In this document: positions 5,495 to 7,227 of the stretch, one piece after another
Numbering within the stretch: position 1 is the stretch's first letter
How the letters are laid out: each line of letters begins with the position of its first letter
Assembly (NCBI GenBank): GCA_002427015.1
Contig: DIPE01000048.1
Coordinates: 6,536 to 13,762, forward strand
DNA from: Firmicutes bacterium UBA5496
Lineage (GTDB): Bacteria; Bacillota; Proteinivoracia; UBA4975
Length of the DNA: 7,227 nt
Reading direction: 5' to 3'
The notes under the pieces: model-generated
The model's input: only the letters and a program-made list of their open reading frames with translations
Told to the model about the DNA's origin: nothing
Databases searched by the model: none
Translations under genes and position numbers: made by a program

Positions 5495-6346
5495 TTGTTT
5501 CAGGTCAGAAATCTGAAGTTCAAGTACCCGAAAAGTGATATCTGCGCGGTAAACGGAGTGGATTTTGCTATTAACGATGGGGAAATCTTCGGTTTCCTCG
5601 GCCCCAGCGGCGCGGGAAAGAGCACCACCCAGCGCCTGCTGATCAAGCTGCTTAAGGGTTACGAGGGGGAAGTCCTCTACCGGGGCAAGCCCCTAACTGA
5701 GTACGGCGACGACTTTTATCAAGACATCGGCGTTTCCTTTGAGATGCCCATCTCCTTCTCCAAGCTGACGGCTATGGAAAACCTGGAATTCTTCAAGCGG
5801 CTGTACAAGAACACCATCGATGTAGAACCCCTGCTCAAGCGGGTAGGCCTGTGGGAAGACCGGCACAAAAAAGCCGGCGAGTATTCCAAGGGCATGAAAA
5901 TCCGCCTGAATTTTGTCCGTGCCCTCCTTAACAAGCCAAAAATCCTCTTCCTGGATGAGCCCACCAACGGCATCGACCCCGTCAACGCCCAGATTATGAA
6001 AGATATTATCCGGGAATTCCGGGAGGAGGGGGGGACAGTATTCCTCACCAGCCATATTATGAGCGATGTGGATGAGCTCTGCGACCGGGTAGCCTTTATC
6101 GTCAACGGCAAACTCCAGGAAGAGGATACTCCCCGCAATCTCAAGCTCAAGTACGGCAAACGCATTGTCAAGGTGGAATACCGGGAAAATGGAGACCTGG
6201 TTGCTAAAGAATTCAGTATGGAGGCAATTAAAGAGCCGGAATTCCATGAGCTTCTGAAGACCAAGAATATCGAGACCATCCACAGCGGCGAAACTACCCT
6301 CCAGGATATCTTCATCAAAGTGACTGGGGTTGCTCTCCATGAATAG
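5495..6346 (+). CDS. ABC-2-type exporter ATP-binding protein
   Basis: This 283-residue ATPase drives an ABC exporter from the cytoplasmic face of the membrane. In order it shows Walker A GPSGAGKST (36-44), the Q-loop region VSFEMP with Glu83 where Gln is usual, a divergent signature YSKGM (130-134) in place of LSGGQ, Walker B ILFLDEPT (150-157), the D-loop NGIDP, and the switch His187 in LTSH. After about residue 205 a C-terminal extension of about 75 residues ends in TTLQDIFIKVTG, common in ABC-2 drug and polyketide exporters. The catalytic set is complete, so it should hydrolyse ATP. The start is TTG, chosen by ribosome-site spacing. It overlaps the next gene by 8 bases, implying translational coupling. 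One ATPase with two permeases recalls the family often annotated as fluoroquinolone export, but the substrate cannot be read from sequence. The divergent LuxR gene is its likely former regulator. Confidence 0.92.
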   Translation: MFQVRNLKFKYPKSDICAVNGVDFAINDGEIFGFLGPSGAGKSTTQRLLIKLLKGYEGEVLYRGKPLTEYGDDFYQDIGVSFEMPISFSKLTAMENLEFFKRLYKNTIDVEPLLKRVGLWEDRHKKAGEYSKGMKIRLNFVRALLNKPKILFLDEPTNGIDPVNAQIMKDIIREFREEGGTVFLTSHIMSDVDELCDRVAFIVNGKLQEEDTPRNLKLKYGKRIVKVEYRENGDLVAKEFSMEAIKEPEFHELLKTKNIETIHSGETTLQDIFIKVTGVALHE

Positions 6347-7064
6347 ACTGGGAGTATTGGTGGCAGGCGAACTGGACCGGCTGAAAAAATACAATCTCTT
6401 TACTGCCCTTACCGTTGTCCTCCTCATGTGGCTGGCGATTGCCTGGCTGCTGGAGGCAAAAGAACTGGAACTGTTTGTCCCCCTCATCCTCCTCATGGAC
6501 AGCACCATGATGGCCATTGTCCTGGTGGGTGCCACCCTCTTTTATGAAAAGAAAGAGCATACCTTGAATTCCATTCTGGTCTCGCCTGTGCGGGAAGATG
6601 AATACCTCATAGCAAAAATCATCACCGGCATCGTCAATTCCCTAATTACCCTTGTTGCCCTGTGGGCAATGGTCTATTTCCTCAAAGACATCTCCTTTAA
6701 TTTTCTGCTTGTTGCAGGCGCTGTAATTGTCATTGCCGCTTTTCACACCCTCATAGGCATCTGGTTTTCTTATTACGCCAAGAACTTTACCTCTCTGCTG
6801 GTTAATTTCATGATATACGTCTTGGTTCTGGCAATGCCCTCGGTGCTTGCCGCCCTGGATGTAATCGGTCCTAAGGCAGCCCGGTTCCTGATTGTGCTGC
6901 CCCCTGAGGCCTCCTTGATTCTGCTGCAGGCAGGCTTTCAGGAAGTCAAGCTAGGGAAAGTTATTTTCAGCTTTGTCTACCTCATTGCCCTCTCCCTGGC
7001 AATCTACAAATTTGTCATCAGGCCCAAACTCAATGAATACGCCATGCGGGAAACGGGGGTGTAA
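6339..7064 (+). CDS. ABC-2-type exporter permease, first subunit
   Basis: This 241-residue integral membrane protein has six predicted helices, at about 21-38, 46-69, 91-115, 121-146, 152-175 and 207-226. Between helices 2 and 3 is the cytoplasmic motif YEKKEHTLNSILVSPVRE, typical of ABC-2 permeases and likely to contact the ATPase. The helix-5/6 loop carries a VLPPEASL segment. The ATG at 6339 overlaps the ATPase stop (ATGAATAG), so translation is probably coupled; a TTG at 6330 is possible but less likely. It should form the membrane channel together with the following permease. The frame is intact throughout and ends in TAA. Family assignment is firm; the exported substrate is unknown. Confidence 0.88.
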   Translation: MNRLGVLVAGELDRLKKYNLFTALTVVLLMWLAIAWLLEAKELELFVPLILLMDSTMMAIVLVGATLFYEKKEHTLNSILVSPVREDEYLIAKIITGIVNSLITLVALWAMVYFLKDISFNFLLVAGAVIVIAAFHTLIGIWFSYYAKNFTSLLVNFMIYVLVLAMPSVLAALDVIGPKAARFLIVLPPEASLILLQAGFQEVKLGKVIFSFVYLIALSLAIYKFVIRPKLNEYAMRETGV

Positions 7065-7066
7065 TA

Positions 7067-7227
7067 ATGCTCTCCACAATGCTCAAACATGAACTGAAGA
7101 ATATCCTCCGGGAGAAAATGACGGTGCTGATGCTCCTCTACCCCTTAATCCTCGGTGTTATCGGCCGCATTCTCATCGACAGGGAGATTGTCAAAGGGCA
7201 GGGCATCGGCCTCACGGCCATGCTGGT
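7067..7227 (+). CDS. ABC-2-type exporter permease, second subunit, 3' end outside window
   Basis: The ATG lies two bases after the TAA of the first permease, with GGGGG seven bases upstream, so it belongs to the same operon. Only 53 codons are inside the window. They read as a short amphipathic start (MLSTMLKHELKNILREK), typical of ABC-2 permeases, then a hydrophobic helix at about residues 18-35 (TVLMLLYPLILGVIGRIL). A second in-frame ATG at 7079 is possible. Pairing with the upstream permease suggests a heterodimeric channel served by one ATPase. The assignment rests on the N-terminal pattern and operon position. Confidence 0.78.
   Translation, partial: MLSTMLKHELKNILREKMTVLMLLYPLILGVIGRILIDREIVKGQGIGLTAML

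Noticed and set aside
5693..6535. 280-codon open frame on the minus strand
   Set aside because: It lies opposite the ABC ATPase, whose motifs are complete. Its translation has no recognisable domain, and it is a composition shadow of a GC-rich gene.
1..7227. CRISPR array, tRNA or rRNA gene, insertion sequence
   Set aside because: I saw no regularly spaced repeats, cloverleaf-like segments, transposase motifs or terminal inverted repeats with target duplications.

Overview
The window looks like chromosome from an anaerobic, spore-former-type Firmicute (class Clostridia). Three things point that way: strong GGAGG-type ribosome binding sites, frequent TTG starts, and protein families typical of that group. 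These families are a LuxR regulator fused to a membrane transporter-like domain, a LuxR regulator with a GAF-like sensor, a small zinc-ribbon membrane protein, and an ABC-2 export operon. This assignment rests on family recollection, not on a search. Most of the DNA is moderately GC-rich. The stretch around the zinc-ribbon gene (about 1830-2640) is visibly more AT-rich.

Layout. Everything left of about 5306 is read on the minus strand. From right to left it holds a membrane LuxR regulator (4159-5306, broken), a terminator, a lipoprotein gene (2692-4000, broken), a small zinc-ribbon protein (2092-2496, intact), a strong terminator, a soluble LuxR regulator (1028-1774, intact), a probable terminator, and the first 280 codons of a membrane-anchored protein that runs off the left edge (1-842). 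To the right, an ABC exporter operon (ATPase, permease, start of a second permease) is read on the plus strand from 5495 and runs off the right edge. It is divergent from the membrane LuxR gene.

Main observation. Two adjacent genes are interrupted while their neighbours are intact. The lipoprotein gene needs one extra base at two places (about 3511-3523 and 2857-2858) to read as one 436-residue protein. The membrane LuxR gene needs one extra base in a T6 run (5273-5278) and has an in-frame TGA at codon 221, where related proteins, as I recall them, have tryptophan. All three frameshifts go in the same direction (one base missing), and each lies at or next to a short homopolymer. Local gene decay and sequence error both fit. 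Recoding is less likely but testable.

How the parts may work together (inference). The divergent arrangement suggests that the membrane LuxR protein once controlled the ABC exporter next to it. If it is truly broken, the exporter has lost its local regulator. The second LuxR gene, the lipoprotein, the zinc-ribbon protein and the left-edge protein form separate transcription units divided by hairpin terminators. I saw no mobile element, CRISPR array or RNA gene.
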